A stretch of 64,000 nucleotides of DNA from an uncultured Acetatifactor sp. (GTDB taxonomy: Bacteria > Bacillota > Clostridia > Lachnospirales > Lachnospiraceae). Below, in pieces: positions 17,844-25,086 of this stretch; positions within the stretch are counted from its first letter, which is position 1, and the number at the start of each line of letters is the position of its first letter. The DNA is taken from assembly GCA_947625475.1 (NCBI GenBank), contig CANQOL010000006.1, positions 1 through 64,000 of the forward strand, written 5' to 3'. Under the pieces are notes generated by a model. It did not search any database. It was not told the DNA's origin and saw only the letters and a program-made list of their open reading frames with translations. The position numbers were made by a program, and so were the translations under genes.

Positions 17844-18008
17844 ATAGGGACAACTATTGTTTGTGTCAGGTTTGCTATTGGTGGGCAGGAAATGGTCCTG
17901 AAATAACATATATACCAGGAAATCTTCATCTGGCACTCTCCGCAAGCGCCACCCAGGCTCTTAGCTGTAGCAGGCAGGAAGATTTCCTGCCATTTTATTT
18001 GTCCCTAT
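17844..18008. repeat. ~165-bp element with nested inverted repeats (MITE-like?)
   Basis: The outer repeat is ATAGGGACAA (17844-17853) against TTGTCCCTAT (17999-18008). Inner repeats are GGCAGGAAAT (17884-17893) and CCAGGAAATCTTC (17915-17927), both matching GAAGATTTCCTGCC (17978-17991). The right end covers the last codons of yoeB. No open reading frame of note lies inside. It may be a small mobile element or simply a structured intergenic region acting as terminator. Confidence 0.4.
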
Positions 18009-18258
18009 AATGGGAACCGCATTGCAATATTTCTAAATAATCTCCAGATATCCGGAACACAATACGATTTTTTTCATCAATCCTAACGCTCCAGCAGCCT
18101 GACAAATTTCCGGTCAGCGCCTCCGGCTTTCCAATACTTTGATATCCGTTTCTTTCAATATCTGTAATCAGTTTATTTATCCTTTTTAATGTCTTCTTGT
18201 CCTGCCCCTGCCAATAAATATAGTCATTCCACGCTTCATCATGCCATATTTTCTTCAT
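17995..18258 (-). CDS. yoeB: Txe/YoeB-family toxin (mRNA interferase)
   Basis: 87 residues of the RelE-superfamily YoeB type, a ribosome-dependent mRNA endonuclease that halts translation. Residues matching the E. coli YoeB catalytic set are present at the same numbers: E46, R65, H83 and Y84. After HY there is an extra RDK, whose codons fall in a repeat element (TATAGGGACAAATAA). It overlaps the upstream antitoxin gene by 4 bp, the standard antitoxin-first arrangement. Confidence 0.93.
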   Translation of the reverse strand: MKKIWHDEAWNDYIYWQGQDKKTLKRINKLITDIERNGYQSIGKPEALTGNLSGCWSVRIDEKNRIVFRISGDYLEILQCGSHYRDK

Positions 18259-18518
18259 TCGTCAACCTCTGCCAGTTCATGTTCCGTCATGTTTACTCCG
18301 GCATTGGCATCCGCAACAGCCCTTTCTAACCGTTCAATATTTGATTTATTGAAAAATGGATCAACATTTATTTCAAAGGGGATCCGCTGCTCTCTGGTAA
18401 CTTTTGCCGCAAACATAGTAAATGCGGCTGATATGGAAAGCCCCATTTCCTTACATGTTTGCTCCATTTTTCTTTTTAAATCCTCATCCATTCTAAAATT
18501 AACCATAACCTGTGCCAT
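18255..18518 (-). CDS. RelB/DinJ-family antitoxin
   Basis: 87 residues. The N-terminus MAQVMVNFRMDEDLKRKME is a ribbon-helix-helix DNA-binding region (RelB/DinJ type). The acidic C-terminal half would wrap around and neutralise YoeB. Good AAGGAGG upstream of the ATG. It probably represses its own promoter (18542-18570) with the toxin. A broken duplicate of its 5' end and promoter occurs at 10033-10135. Confidence 0.92.
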   Translation of the reverse strand: MAQVMVNFRMDEDLKRKMEQTCKEMGLSISAAFTMFAAKVTREQRIPFEINVDPFFNKSNIERLERAVADANAGVNMTEHELAEVDE

Positions 18519-18561
18519 AATAAACTTCCTCCTTCCTTGATAGTATACTCCGCAATCAAAT
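18457..18561. repeat. Right copy of the relB 5'-region direct repeat
   Basis: Intact copy (antitoxin start, ribosome-binding site and promoter) matching the remnant at 10033-10135 in the same orientation. Confidence 0.8.
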
Positions 18562-18570
18562 TTTTTTCAA
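18542..18570 (-). promoter_or_regulatory. relB-yoeB promoter
   Basis: Minus-strand TTGAAA (18565-18570), 17 bp, TATACT (18542-18547). The region upstream (18571-18605) is a low-complexity run of TCATCATTT-type repeats. Confidence 0.75.
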
Positions 18571-18610
18571 TCATTTATCATCATTTTTCATCATTCATTA
18601 TAAATATATA

Positions 18611-18637
18611 GTAAAAACGCCCTCCCAAGGGAGGGCG
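18611..18637 (-). terminator. Terminator after the Gfo/Idh gene
   Basis: Minus-strand stem CGCCCTCCC-TT-GGGAGGGCG followed by TTTTTAC, about 100 bp past the stop of the dehydrogenase gene. Confidence 0.85.
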
Positions 18638-18734
18638 CAGTCAATATCTCATTATCCGTCGCTTTCCAGCGGATGTCTCTGCCGGTACAGGCCAAGGAGC
18701 TTTGCGCCGTCCCGCTCCAAAATTACCACCCGAC

Positions 18735-19907
18735 CTACCACCTGACCTGCCATCTCTCCTTGAGCTTCTCCGGCGCCTCCCCGCCGCTCTCCGCAGCCCG
18801 CTTCTCCTGCTCACCGGCGCAGCGCTCCTTCAGGAACTCTTCAAAGCTCTTCTCATCCCCCGGCAGCTCTACCCAGTCATCCTTCCAGGAGGACAGATAG
18901 GCAGCGTTTGAGATCGCCAGGGAATTCAGGCCCTCAAAGCCGGGAGCGATCAGCTCCTGCCCTTCCAAAATGGCCTTGGCAAAGTTTTCAATCAAAATGG
19001 GATGCCCGTCAGGCTCCGCTTCCCGGTATTCCTCATAGGCTGTCTCCGGGCAGGCAAAGCCCTCCCTGGACGTAAAGCAGAACTCCCTTTCCGGCTGGGC
19101 CAGCTTCCACCAGCGCAGCTTTCCCTCCTCCAGCACCAGCTTGCCCAGATCCCCGGAGATCTCCAGCCGGTTGGTGCCGGGGGCCTCCCCGGTGGTGGTG
19201 ATGAACACTGCCGTGGCACCGTTTTCGTATTCCCCGTAGATGGTCACATCGTCCTCCACGTCGATGCGGTGGTATTTGCCCTGGCTGCAGAAGGCCCTAA
19301 CCCGCTTCGGCATGCCGAAGATCCACTGCCACAGATCCAGATTGTGGGGGGCCTGGTTGAGCAGCACGCCGCCCCCCTCCCCGTTCCAGGTGGCCCGCCA
19401 GCTCCCGGAATCATAGTAGGCCTGGGTCCTGTACCAGTTGGTGATGATCCACACTAGGCGCTTTAACTCCCCCAGCTGTCCGCTCCGCACAATCTCTCTG
19501 GCCTTCTGGAAAAGAGGATTGGTGCGCTGGTTGAACATCATGGAAAACACTGTCCCTGCCTTCTGGGCAGCCTCGTTCATCTCCCGCACCTGTCTGGTAT
19601 AGACCCCTGCCGGTTTTTCACACAGCACATGGAGCCCTCTGCGAAAGCACTGGACCGCCAGGGTGGGATGCTCATAGTGGGGCACCGCGATCAGCACGGC
19701 CTGCACCAGGGAGCTGTCCAGCAGCTTTTCCGGGTCCGTAAAGCACCGGATCTCCGGAGCCTTCTCCCTCACCCATTCCAGCTTTTTTTCGTCGATATCG
19801 CACACCGCCGTGACGGTCACGGAGGGGCACTGTCCCTCCAGCACATACCTAAGGTGCCCGCTTCCCATATTTCCCATTCCGATGATTCCCAGTTTGATCT
19901 GATTCAT
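18735..19907 (-). CDS. Gfo/Idh/MocA-family NAD(P)-dependent oxidoreductase
   Basis: Start at MNQIKLGIIGMGNMG (GGGAGG upstream); 390 residues. The N-terminal Rossmann fold has GIIGMGNMGSGH (8-18) and the family motif CEKPAG at 96-101, with the lysine that contacts substrate and cofactor. The C-terminal Gfo/Idh substrate domain follows. Such enzymes oxidise or epimerise sugars, inositols or their derivatives; the exact substrate cannot be read from sequence. It is the second gene after a sugar-isomerase-type gene (55 bp apart) and the divergent AraC regulator, so a small sugar or polyol catabolic unit is likely. Confidence 0.9.
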   Translation of the reverse strand: MNQIKLGIIGMGNMGSGHLRYVLEGQCPSVTVTAVCDIDEKKLEWVREKAPEIRCFTDPEKLLDSSLVQAVLIAVPHYEHPTLAVQCFRRGLHVLCEKPAGVYTRQVREMNEAAQKAGTVFSMMFNQRTNPLFQKAREIVRSGQLGELKRLVWIITNWYRTQAYYDSGSWRATWNGEGGGVLLNQAPHNLDLWQWIFGMPKRVRAFCSQGKYHRIDVEDDVTIYGEYENGATAVFITTTGEAPGTNRLEISGDLGKLVLEEGKLRWWKLAQPEREFCFTSREGFACPETAYEEYREAEPDGHPILIENFAKAILEGQELIAPGFEGLNSLAISNAAYLSSWKDDWVELPGDEKSFEEFLKERCAGEQEKRAAESGGEAPEKLKERWQVRW

Positions 19908-19962
19908 GTTTTCCTCCCTTTCCCTTTCACATGATTTTCCTGGTTCCCTGTTCTGCACCGAA

Positions 19963-20787
19963 CTACTCCAAAAGCTCTCTCAGGGCCTGCGCTGCCGCGT
20001 CAAAGGCAGCCCGGCCGGTGGGATAGCAATAGGGGCCCATCTGGGAGCGCTTCTCCCTCTCCAGACCCGAGAGGCCCGGGAAAACAGACAGATGGGGCTC
20101 TAAGGTCAGCGTCATCCCCTGGCAGTCCTTCAGCAGGGCTCCAAGTCCTCCGATCCCCTTTCCCGCGGGCACCACGCTCCCGTCCTCCAGGGCGTCCTTC
20201 ACATGGAGATATTCCACATAGGGGTGGAGAAGCTCCCATGCTTCCTCCACATTCTGGCCGCACTGAATGAAGTTGGCGGGATCAAACACGGCCCGGATCT
20301 GGGGCAGGGCCCTGTGGATCCCTGCGCAGCGCAGGGCCTTGTCCCCAAAGATCCCCTTTTCGTTTTCATGGCACAATGTCACGCCGCTGCCCCTGGCCGC
20401 CTCCAGGAAGCGCCCCATGCGCTCCAGCACCTGTTCCTCATATGCCTGCTCCCTTCCCGCCGGCACATAAAAGCTGAAGATCCGCATATGGGAGGCCCCC
20501 AGGATCCGGGCGTCCTCCAGGCTTTTCTGAAACCGGTTCAGATGGGGTCCAAAATCCTCTTCGATTCCGATTTTCCCGTAGGGAGATCCCAGGGACCACA
20601 CCCGGATCCCGGCGTCCTCCAGTCTCCTGGCCGTCTCCTTCACCTTCTCCCGGGACAGCTCGGAGATATTCTGGCCGTCCACCCCCCGTATCTCCAGATA
20701 CCGGATCCCGTTCTCCTTCATGGCAGCAATCTGTCCCTCCAGACTGCCATCCGCCTCGTCCGCAAATGCGGCAAGTTCATATTTCAT
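19963..20787 (-). CDS. Sugar phosphate isomerase/epimerase family (AP endonuclease 2 fold)
   Basis: Start at MKYELAAFADEADG with GGGAG upstream; 274 residues forming a TIM barrel of the xylose isomerase-like superfamily. Likely metal ligands are E141 (CHENEKG), D169 (VFDPANF), H195 (EYLHVKD) and E230 (TLEPHL). Family members isomerise or epimerise ketoses or dehydrate inosose. With the adjacent Gfo/Idh enzyme it probably converts a sugar or cyclitol. It is the first gene of the operon, transcribed from the operator-containing region at 20886-20919. Confidence 0.88.
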   Translation of the reverse strand: MKYELAAFADEADGSLEGQIAAMKENGIRYLEIRGVDGQNISELSREKVKETARRLEDAGIRVWSLGSPYGKIGIEEDFGPHLNRFQKSLEDARILGASHMRIFSFYVPAGREQAYEEQVLERMGRFLEAARGSGVTLCHENEKGIFGDKALRCAGIHRALPQIRAVFDPANFIQCGQNVEEAWELLHPYVEYLHVKDALEDGSVVPAGKGIGGLGALLKDCQGMTLTLEPHLSVFPGLSGLEREKRSQMGPYCYPTGRAAFDAAAQALRELLE

Positions 20788-20885
20788 CCTGATCTCCCTT
20801 CCGGAGTGCTTGCGCGATTGAAAAATTGGCAGCGCTCCCACACAAATTCTCCTGTGAAAACAAAGCACATCCTTGTGTTGTCTCT

Positions 20886-20919
20886 ATTATAATGTTTTTC
20901 TATTTGCAATGCGATTGCA
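20886..20919 (-). promoter_or_regulatory. Promoter with palindromic operator between isomerase and AraC genes
   Basis: Minus-strand -10 TATAAT (20886-20891). Where the -35 would lie there is no consensus hexamer but a perfect palindrome TGCAAT-GCG-ATTGCA (20905-20919). A weak -35 overlapped by an operator is typical of activator-dependent promoters. The divergent AraC gene is the obvious candidate activator. Confidence 0.6.
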
Positions 20920-21050
20920 GATTAAGCATATTTACATTGCATATTCACGCATATGGGAGTAATATAGGATAAAGGAAAATCAAAGCAAAAAAAGAAAGTC
21001 AAACCGGGAAAAAAGGAAACCAAAGCAAAAGAAAAGAAAAGGGGAAAACC

Positions 21051-21887
21051 GTGGAAGAACTTCACTACTATTATCAGGACCCGGAGCTTTTGGTCCGCCA
21101 TGTGACGGATCAGAGGCCGGACAACAAAGACTTTACGCTGCATGTTCACGATCAGTGCGAGCTCTATTTTTTCCTCTCCGGAAAGACCAGCTATCTGGTG
21201 GAGGGCACCGAGTACCCTCTTTCGCCGGAGTGTCTGCTGCTCATGCGTCCCATGGAGTCCCACAAGGCCCAGATTTTGGAGAGCGTACCATATGAGCGCT
21301 ACACCCTCAATTTTTCCGCCGGCCTGACCGACCGGCTGGATCCGGAGCACCGGCTGCTGGAGCCCTTTACCCAGCGGCAGAACGGCCGGGGCAATCTGTA
21401 TCTTCCCCGGGAGTTTCAGCCTGGGGAGGTGAGAGCGTTCTTTGAAGCCATCTGCCGTCCCCGGGAGGATCCCTACGGCAGACGTCTCCAGATCCTCTCC
21501 TGCCTGTTCCCTCTTCTGAGCCGGATCCGCCAGGCATATCTCGGCCGGCGGGGGCAGGAGGAGCTTCCGCCCAGCCCGGCGGAACAGATGGTGGCCTATG
21601 TGAACGCCCATCTTTTTGACGAGCTGTCTGTTCCCGCTCTGGCAGAGCGCTTTTACATGAGCGTCTCCCAGTTTGAGAGATCCTTCCGAAAGGCGGCCGG
21701 TTCCTCCGTCTGGGAGTATATCACGGTGAAACGTCTGACTGAGGCCAGGAACCGCATCCGAAGCGGCTCAGGCGCCCAGAAGGCCAGCCAGGAATGCGGG
21801 TTCGGGGAATACTCTACCTTCTACCGGGCCTATGTCAAGCGATTCGGATGTGCGCCCACCGGAGACGGGCCTTTCTCCGGCCTGTGA
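21051..21887 (+). CDS. AraC-family transcriptional regulator with cupin sensor domain
   Basis: Starts at a GTG preceded by AAAGGGG; 278 residues. The N-terminal half is an AraC-type cupin (HVHDQCELYFFLSG near residue 31) that would bind a sugar ligand. The C-terminal 100 residues form the double helix-turn-helix (LSVPALAERFYMSVSQFERSF and YSTFYRAYVKRFG). It is divergent from the isomerase-Gfo/Idh operon and most likely controls it through the palindrome in the 263-bp shared intergenic region. Confidence 0.9.
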   Translation: MEELHYYYQDPELLVRHVTDQRPDNKDFTLHVHDQCELYFFLSGKTSYLVEGTEYPLSPECLLLMRPMESHKAQILESVPYERYTLNFSAGLTDRLDPEHRLLEPFTQRQNGRGNLYLPREFQPGEVRAFFEAICRPREDPYGRRLQILSCLFPLLSRIRQAYLGRRGQEELPPSPAEQMVAYVNAHLFDELSVPALAERFYMSVSQFERSFRKAAGSSVWEYITVKRLTEARNRIRSGSGAQKASQECGFGEYSTFYRAYVKRFGCAPTGDGPFSGL

Positions 21888-21899
21888 CAGGGGAATATG

Positions 21900-22775
21900 T
21901 CACACCCTGTCGTAATCCATTTTTTTACAGCAGGCGATGGCCAGGGAACCGGGGCCGATATGACAGCTCACGCTCAAGGAGAGCGGATCAATGTGGATAT
22001 CGTAGAGAGGGAACTGGCTGTGCAGCTCTTCCTTCAGGGCCAGGGCCGCTTCCTCATTCTGGGTGTGGGCAATCTCGATCCACATGCTGTCCCCTGCATC
22101 CAGGCCGCCGAAGCGGTTGACGATATCGCTTCGGATGGCGTTGATCATAATCGTCTTGCCCTGGCCGGTGGTTCTGGCCTTGGCAAAGGCGTCCAGCTTC
22201 TCCCCCTGGATCTGGAGCACAGGCTTCAGCCGCAGGAGCGTCCCAAGGGCCGCTGCCGCGGGGGTGATCCGGCCGCCCTTTTTCAGGTAATACAGGGTGT
22301 CCAGCATGATATAGATGCTGCTGTTGAATTTGTCCGCCTCCAAAATATCCTTGATCTGTGCGGCGCTTTTCCCTCTCCTGGCCAGCTCCAGGGCGTCCAG
22401 GACGGACTGCCTCTGGGTCACGGAAATGCGCTGATTGTTCACCACTTCAACCCGTCCCTCGTAATCCTGGGCCAGCACAATGGCGCTCTGGCAGGAGCCG
22501 GAAAGCCCGCTGCTCATGGGGATATGCACCACCTGGTCATACTCCTTCAGCATTTTATCCCACAGCTGCGTAACGGACTCCGGGGAGGGCTGGCTGGTGT
22601 GAATATCCGCGCCGTCCTTTAAAAATTGATAAAACTGCGGCACCGTCAGATTGATGTCCTCAAAATAGGTTTTCTCCCCAACGATAAAGGGCATGGGCAG
22701 CACTCCGATCCCCAGCGCCGCTCCCTGGCTCTGGGAGATGCCGCTGTTGCTGTCTGTTACGATCGCTGTTCTCAT
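21900..22775 (-). CDS. DegV-family fatty-acid-binding protein (FakB type)
   Basis: Start at MRTAIVTDSNSGI (AAAGGAGA ten bases upstream); 291 residues. The DegV fold binds a fatty acid and presents it to the kinase FakA, making acyl phosphate for phospholipid synthesis. Visible signature parts are TDSNSGIS at the start, HIPMSSGLSGS (fatty-acid carboxylate site) and a YYLKKGGRI motif. The partner fakA lies 2.3 kb upstream in the same direction, separated by recG. Confidence 0.9.
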   Translation of the reverse strand: MRTAIVTDSNSGISQSQGAALGIGVLPMPFIVGEKTYFEDINLTVPQFYQFLKDGADIHTSQPSPESVTQLWDKMLKEYDQVVHIPMSSGLSGSCQSAIVLAQDYEGRVEVVNNQRISVTQRQSVLDALELARRGKSAAQIKDILEADKFNSSIYIMLDTLYYLKKGGRITPAAAALGTLLRLKPVLQIQGEKLDAFAKARTTGQGKTIMINAIRSDIVNRFGGLDAGDSMWIEIAHTQNEEAALALKEELHSQFPLYDIHIDPLSLSVSCHIGPGSLAIACCKKMDYDRV

Positions 22776-22853
22776 GGCTATGATTCTCCTTTGACTTCTC
22801 AGATCTGTCATTCGGGCCGGCTAAAATTCAGCGGCCCTCGTTTGATTGTACCT

Positions 22854-24905
22854 TTATATGCTCCGAAAGTCAACCTGATTTCCCTTCTCCCTCAAAAGAT
22901 ACTCATCCAGATATTTCCCGGCCTCCGTGTCAGCCTCCCGGCACCGCACCTGCTCCAGAGCGATCTGGGCCTCCTGCAGGATTCCCACGTCCGTATACAC
23001 GTCTCCTATCCGGAAGGCGAACTCTCCGCTCTGACGGATGCCGAACAGATCCCCCGGGCCCCGCAGCTTTAAATCCTCCGAGGCAATATAGAAGCCGTCG
23101 TTTGAGTGATTTAAAATCTCCAGGCGCTCCATGGTCTCCCGGCTCTCCTGGGAGCTGACAAAAATACAGTAGCTCTGGGCCTCTCCCCGGCCCACCCGGC
23201 CCCGGAGCTGATGAAGTTGGGCCAGCCCGAAGCGCTCCGCGTTTTCCACCATCATCACCGTGGCGTTTGGCACATTGATCCCCACCTCAATGACAGTGGT
23301 GGAGACCAGCACATCAATATTTCCTGCGGAAAAGTCCTCCATGATCCGGTTCTTGTCCCCCGGGCGCATCCTGCCGTGGAGGAAACTGACCCGTACCTCC
23401 CCCGGCAGAGCCGCCCGCAGCCTGTCCGCATAGTCCACCACATTCTCCAAATCCGCCATTTCCCCCTCTTCAACCGCGGGGCAGATCACATAAGCCTGAC
23501 GGCCCTCCCGCACCTGTCTGGCGATAAACTCGTATGCCTTGGGGCGGTAGGCGGTGCCCACCACACAGTTTTTGATGGGCCTGCGGCTGGCGGGAAGCTC
23601 GTCGATCACCGACAGCTGGAGGTCTCCGTACAGGATGATGGCCAGGGTCCTGGGGATGGGAGTGGCGCTCATCACCAAAACATGAGGATTTTTGCCCTTG
23701 GCCGCCAGAGTCTCCCTCTGACGCACTCCGAAGCGGTGCTGTTCGTCGGTCACCACAAGGGCCAGCTTCTGAAAAACCACCTTCTCCTGGATCACCGCGT
23801 GGGTGCCGATGACCAGATTGGCCTCCCCGGAGCGGATCCTCCCGTAGACGGCCCGCTTTTCCCCCGCCGTCATGCTGCCCACCAGCAATACCGGCGTAAA
23901 GGGCAGGCCATAGCGTTTCGTGAAGGCGCATACTCCCTCATAGTGCTGCATGGCCAGCACCTCCGTGGGAGCCATGAGGGCTCCCTGACAGCCGTTTGCC
24001 GCACACATGAGAAGGGCCAGGACAGCGATAATGGTCTTGCCGGATCCCACATCCCCCTGTACCAGCCGGTTCATGCACACCGGGGATGCCATGTCCTCCC
24101 GAATCTGGCGCCAGACCCTCTCCTGGGCCCCCGTCAGGGAGTAGGGCAGACGCTCCAGGAAACGCACTGTGTCCGCCGTCTCGATCATGGGGTACTCGTT
24201 GACCAGCCGGGATGTCTGTTCCCTGCTCTTCCCCAGATAGTACAGGAAGGTGAAAAACTCGTCAAAGACGATCCTTCTTCTGGCCGCCACCAGTTCCTCA
24301 AAGCTCTCCGGAAAATGTATGCTGTGCAGGGCGTCGGACCGATTCATCAGTCCATGCTCCCGCACCAGCCAGTCCGGATAAAACTCATCCTCCCGCAGGC
24401 AGCCGCTTATGGCCTGACGGACCGCCTTGCTCACGGCGGCGTTGGTGAGGCCCTTTGTGAGGGAGTACCTGGGCTGGATCCGCTCCACCAGGGGGAGATA
24501 TTCCTCCTCCCTGTAGAACTTTGGCTGCTCCATCACATGGGAGGCTCCCTTCGCCTGGAGCCGCCCTCGGAAAATATAGCAGGCGGAGGGTTTAAAGACA
24601 TTCCGCAGATAGGGCATGTTGAAAAAGGTCACCTGCATGGCGGCGCTTTCGTCCCGGACCGTCAGGGTCATAATGGAGAGGCTGCGCACCCGCTTTAAGG
24701 CAGGCGCTCCCGCCACCGTTCCCCTCACGGCGCAGATCTCCCCCGTGACGGCCCGGGCGATGGGGATTGGCCTGTGAAAGGTATCGTAATCCCTGGGATA
24801 ATATTCCAGCAGATCGCCCACCGTACAGATATTTACTTTCTGAAAGAGTTTTTGGCTTTTCTCCCCGATGCCCTTCAGTTCGATGACCGGCGTCTGTCTG
24901 TCCAA
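22854..24905 (-). CDS. recG: ATP-dependent DNA helicase RecG
   Basis: 683 residues. Remodels stalled replication forks and branched recombination intermediates. An N-terminal wedge/OB domain carries the early motif ELKGIGEKSQKLFQK. Helicase motifs follow: Walker A GDVGSGKT, DEQHRFGV (DEQH box), SATPIPRT, and QLRGRVGRG (motif VI). The C-terminal TRG motif region is present. It lies between fakA and the DegV gene, as is common in Firmicutes. The 181-bp gap upstream contains two tandem repeat arrays. Confidence 0.97.
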   Translation of the reverse strand: MDRQTPVIELKGIGEKSQKLFQKVNICTVGDLLEYYPRDYDTFHRPIPIARAVTGEICAVRGTVAGAPALKRVRSLSIMTLTVRDESAAMQVTFFNMPYLRNVFKPSACYIFRGRLQAKGASHVMEQPKFYREEEYLPLVERIQPRYSLTKGLTNAAVSKAVRQAISGCLREDEFYPDWLVREHGLMNRSDALHSIHFPESFEELVAARRRIVFDEFFTFLYYLGKSREQTSRLVNEYPMIETADTVRFLERLPYSLTGAQERVWRQIREDMASPVCMNRLVQGDVGSGKTIIAVLALLMCAANGCQGALMAPTEVLAMQHYEGVCAFTKRYGLPFTPVLLVGSMTAGEKRAVYGRIRSGEANLVIGTHAVIQEKVVFQKLALVVTDEQHRFGVRQRETLAAKGKNPHVLVMSATPIPRTLAIILYGDLQLSVIDELPASRRPIKNCVVGTAYRPKAYEFIARQVREGRQAYVICPAVEEGEMADLENVVDYADRLRAALPGEVRVSFLHGRMRPGDKNRIMEDFSAGNIDVLVSTTVIEVGINVPNATVMMVENAERFGLAQLHQLRGRVGRGEAQSYCIFVSSQESRETMERLEILNHSNDGFYIASEDLKLRGPGDLFGIRQSGEFAFRIGDVYTDVGILQEAQIALEQVRCREADTEAGKYLDEYLLREKGNQVDFRSI

Positions 24906-24929
24906 GTTCCGCTCCTTTCAATCTTCCCC

Positions 24930-24993
24930 GTAAGCGGGCTTACCTGTAAGCAGGTTTACTTGTAAGCAAGCTTACGTGTAAGCAAGCGCATAG
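24930..24993. repeat. Four 16-bp tandem repeats, each a near-palindrome
   Basis: Units start at 24930, 24946, 24962 and 24978 with consensus GTAAGCRRGCTTACNT. Each full unit is a palindrome (GTAAGC / GCTTAC); the fourth is degenerate in its second half. The array lies just upstream of recG, between its start and the fakA stop. Confidence 0.85.
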
Positions 24994-25024
24994 GGAAGAC
25001 CCGGCAGGTCTCCCCTATGATTTT

Positions 25025-25068
25025 GACGATAGTCTGACAATAGTCTGACAATAGTCTGGCAATAGTCT
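25025..25068. repeat. Four 11-bp tandem repeats
   Basis: Units GAC(G/A)ATAGTCT at 25025, 25036, 25047 and a GGC variant at 25058, with a decayed fifth. The 11-bp period is close to one helical turn. Between this and the 16-bp array lies an inverted repeat (24989-25019) without a T-run on the minus strand. Confidence 0.85.
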
Positions 25069-25086
25069 GGAAACAGCTTCCCGCTT

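Noticed and set aside
18571-18605. CRISPR-like repeats (TCATCATTT runs)
   Set aside because: Short low-complexity triplet-like sequence with no spacers of even length and no cas genes in the window.
18652-18753. A 33-codon minus-strand frame (starting MAGQVVGRVV) overlapping the end of the Gfo/Idh gene
   Set aside because: Its possible AAGGAG is only two bases from the ATG, it overlaps a confident gene, and there is no recognisable domain. Chance frames are common in GC-rich sequence.
23211-24698. Long plus-strand open frame opposite recG
   Set aside because: Antisense shadow; recG motifs are all on the minus strand.
24989-25019. Terminator between fakA and recG
   Set aside because: A good inverted repeat (CATAGGG ... 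CCCTATG) but on the minus strand no T-run follows; the T-rich side faces the plus strand, where there is no gene to end.
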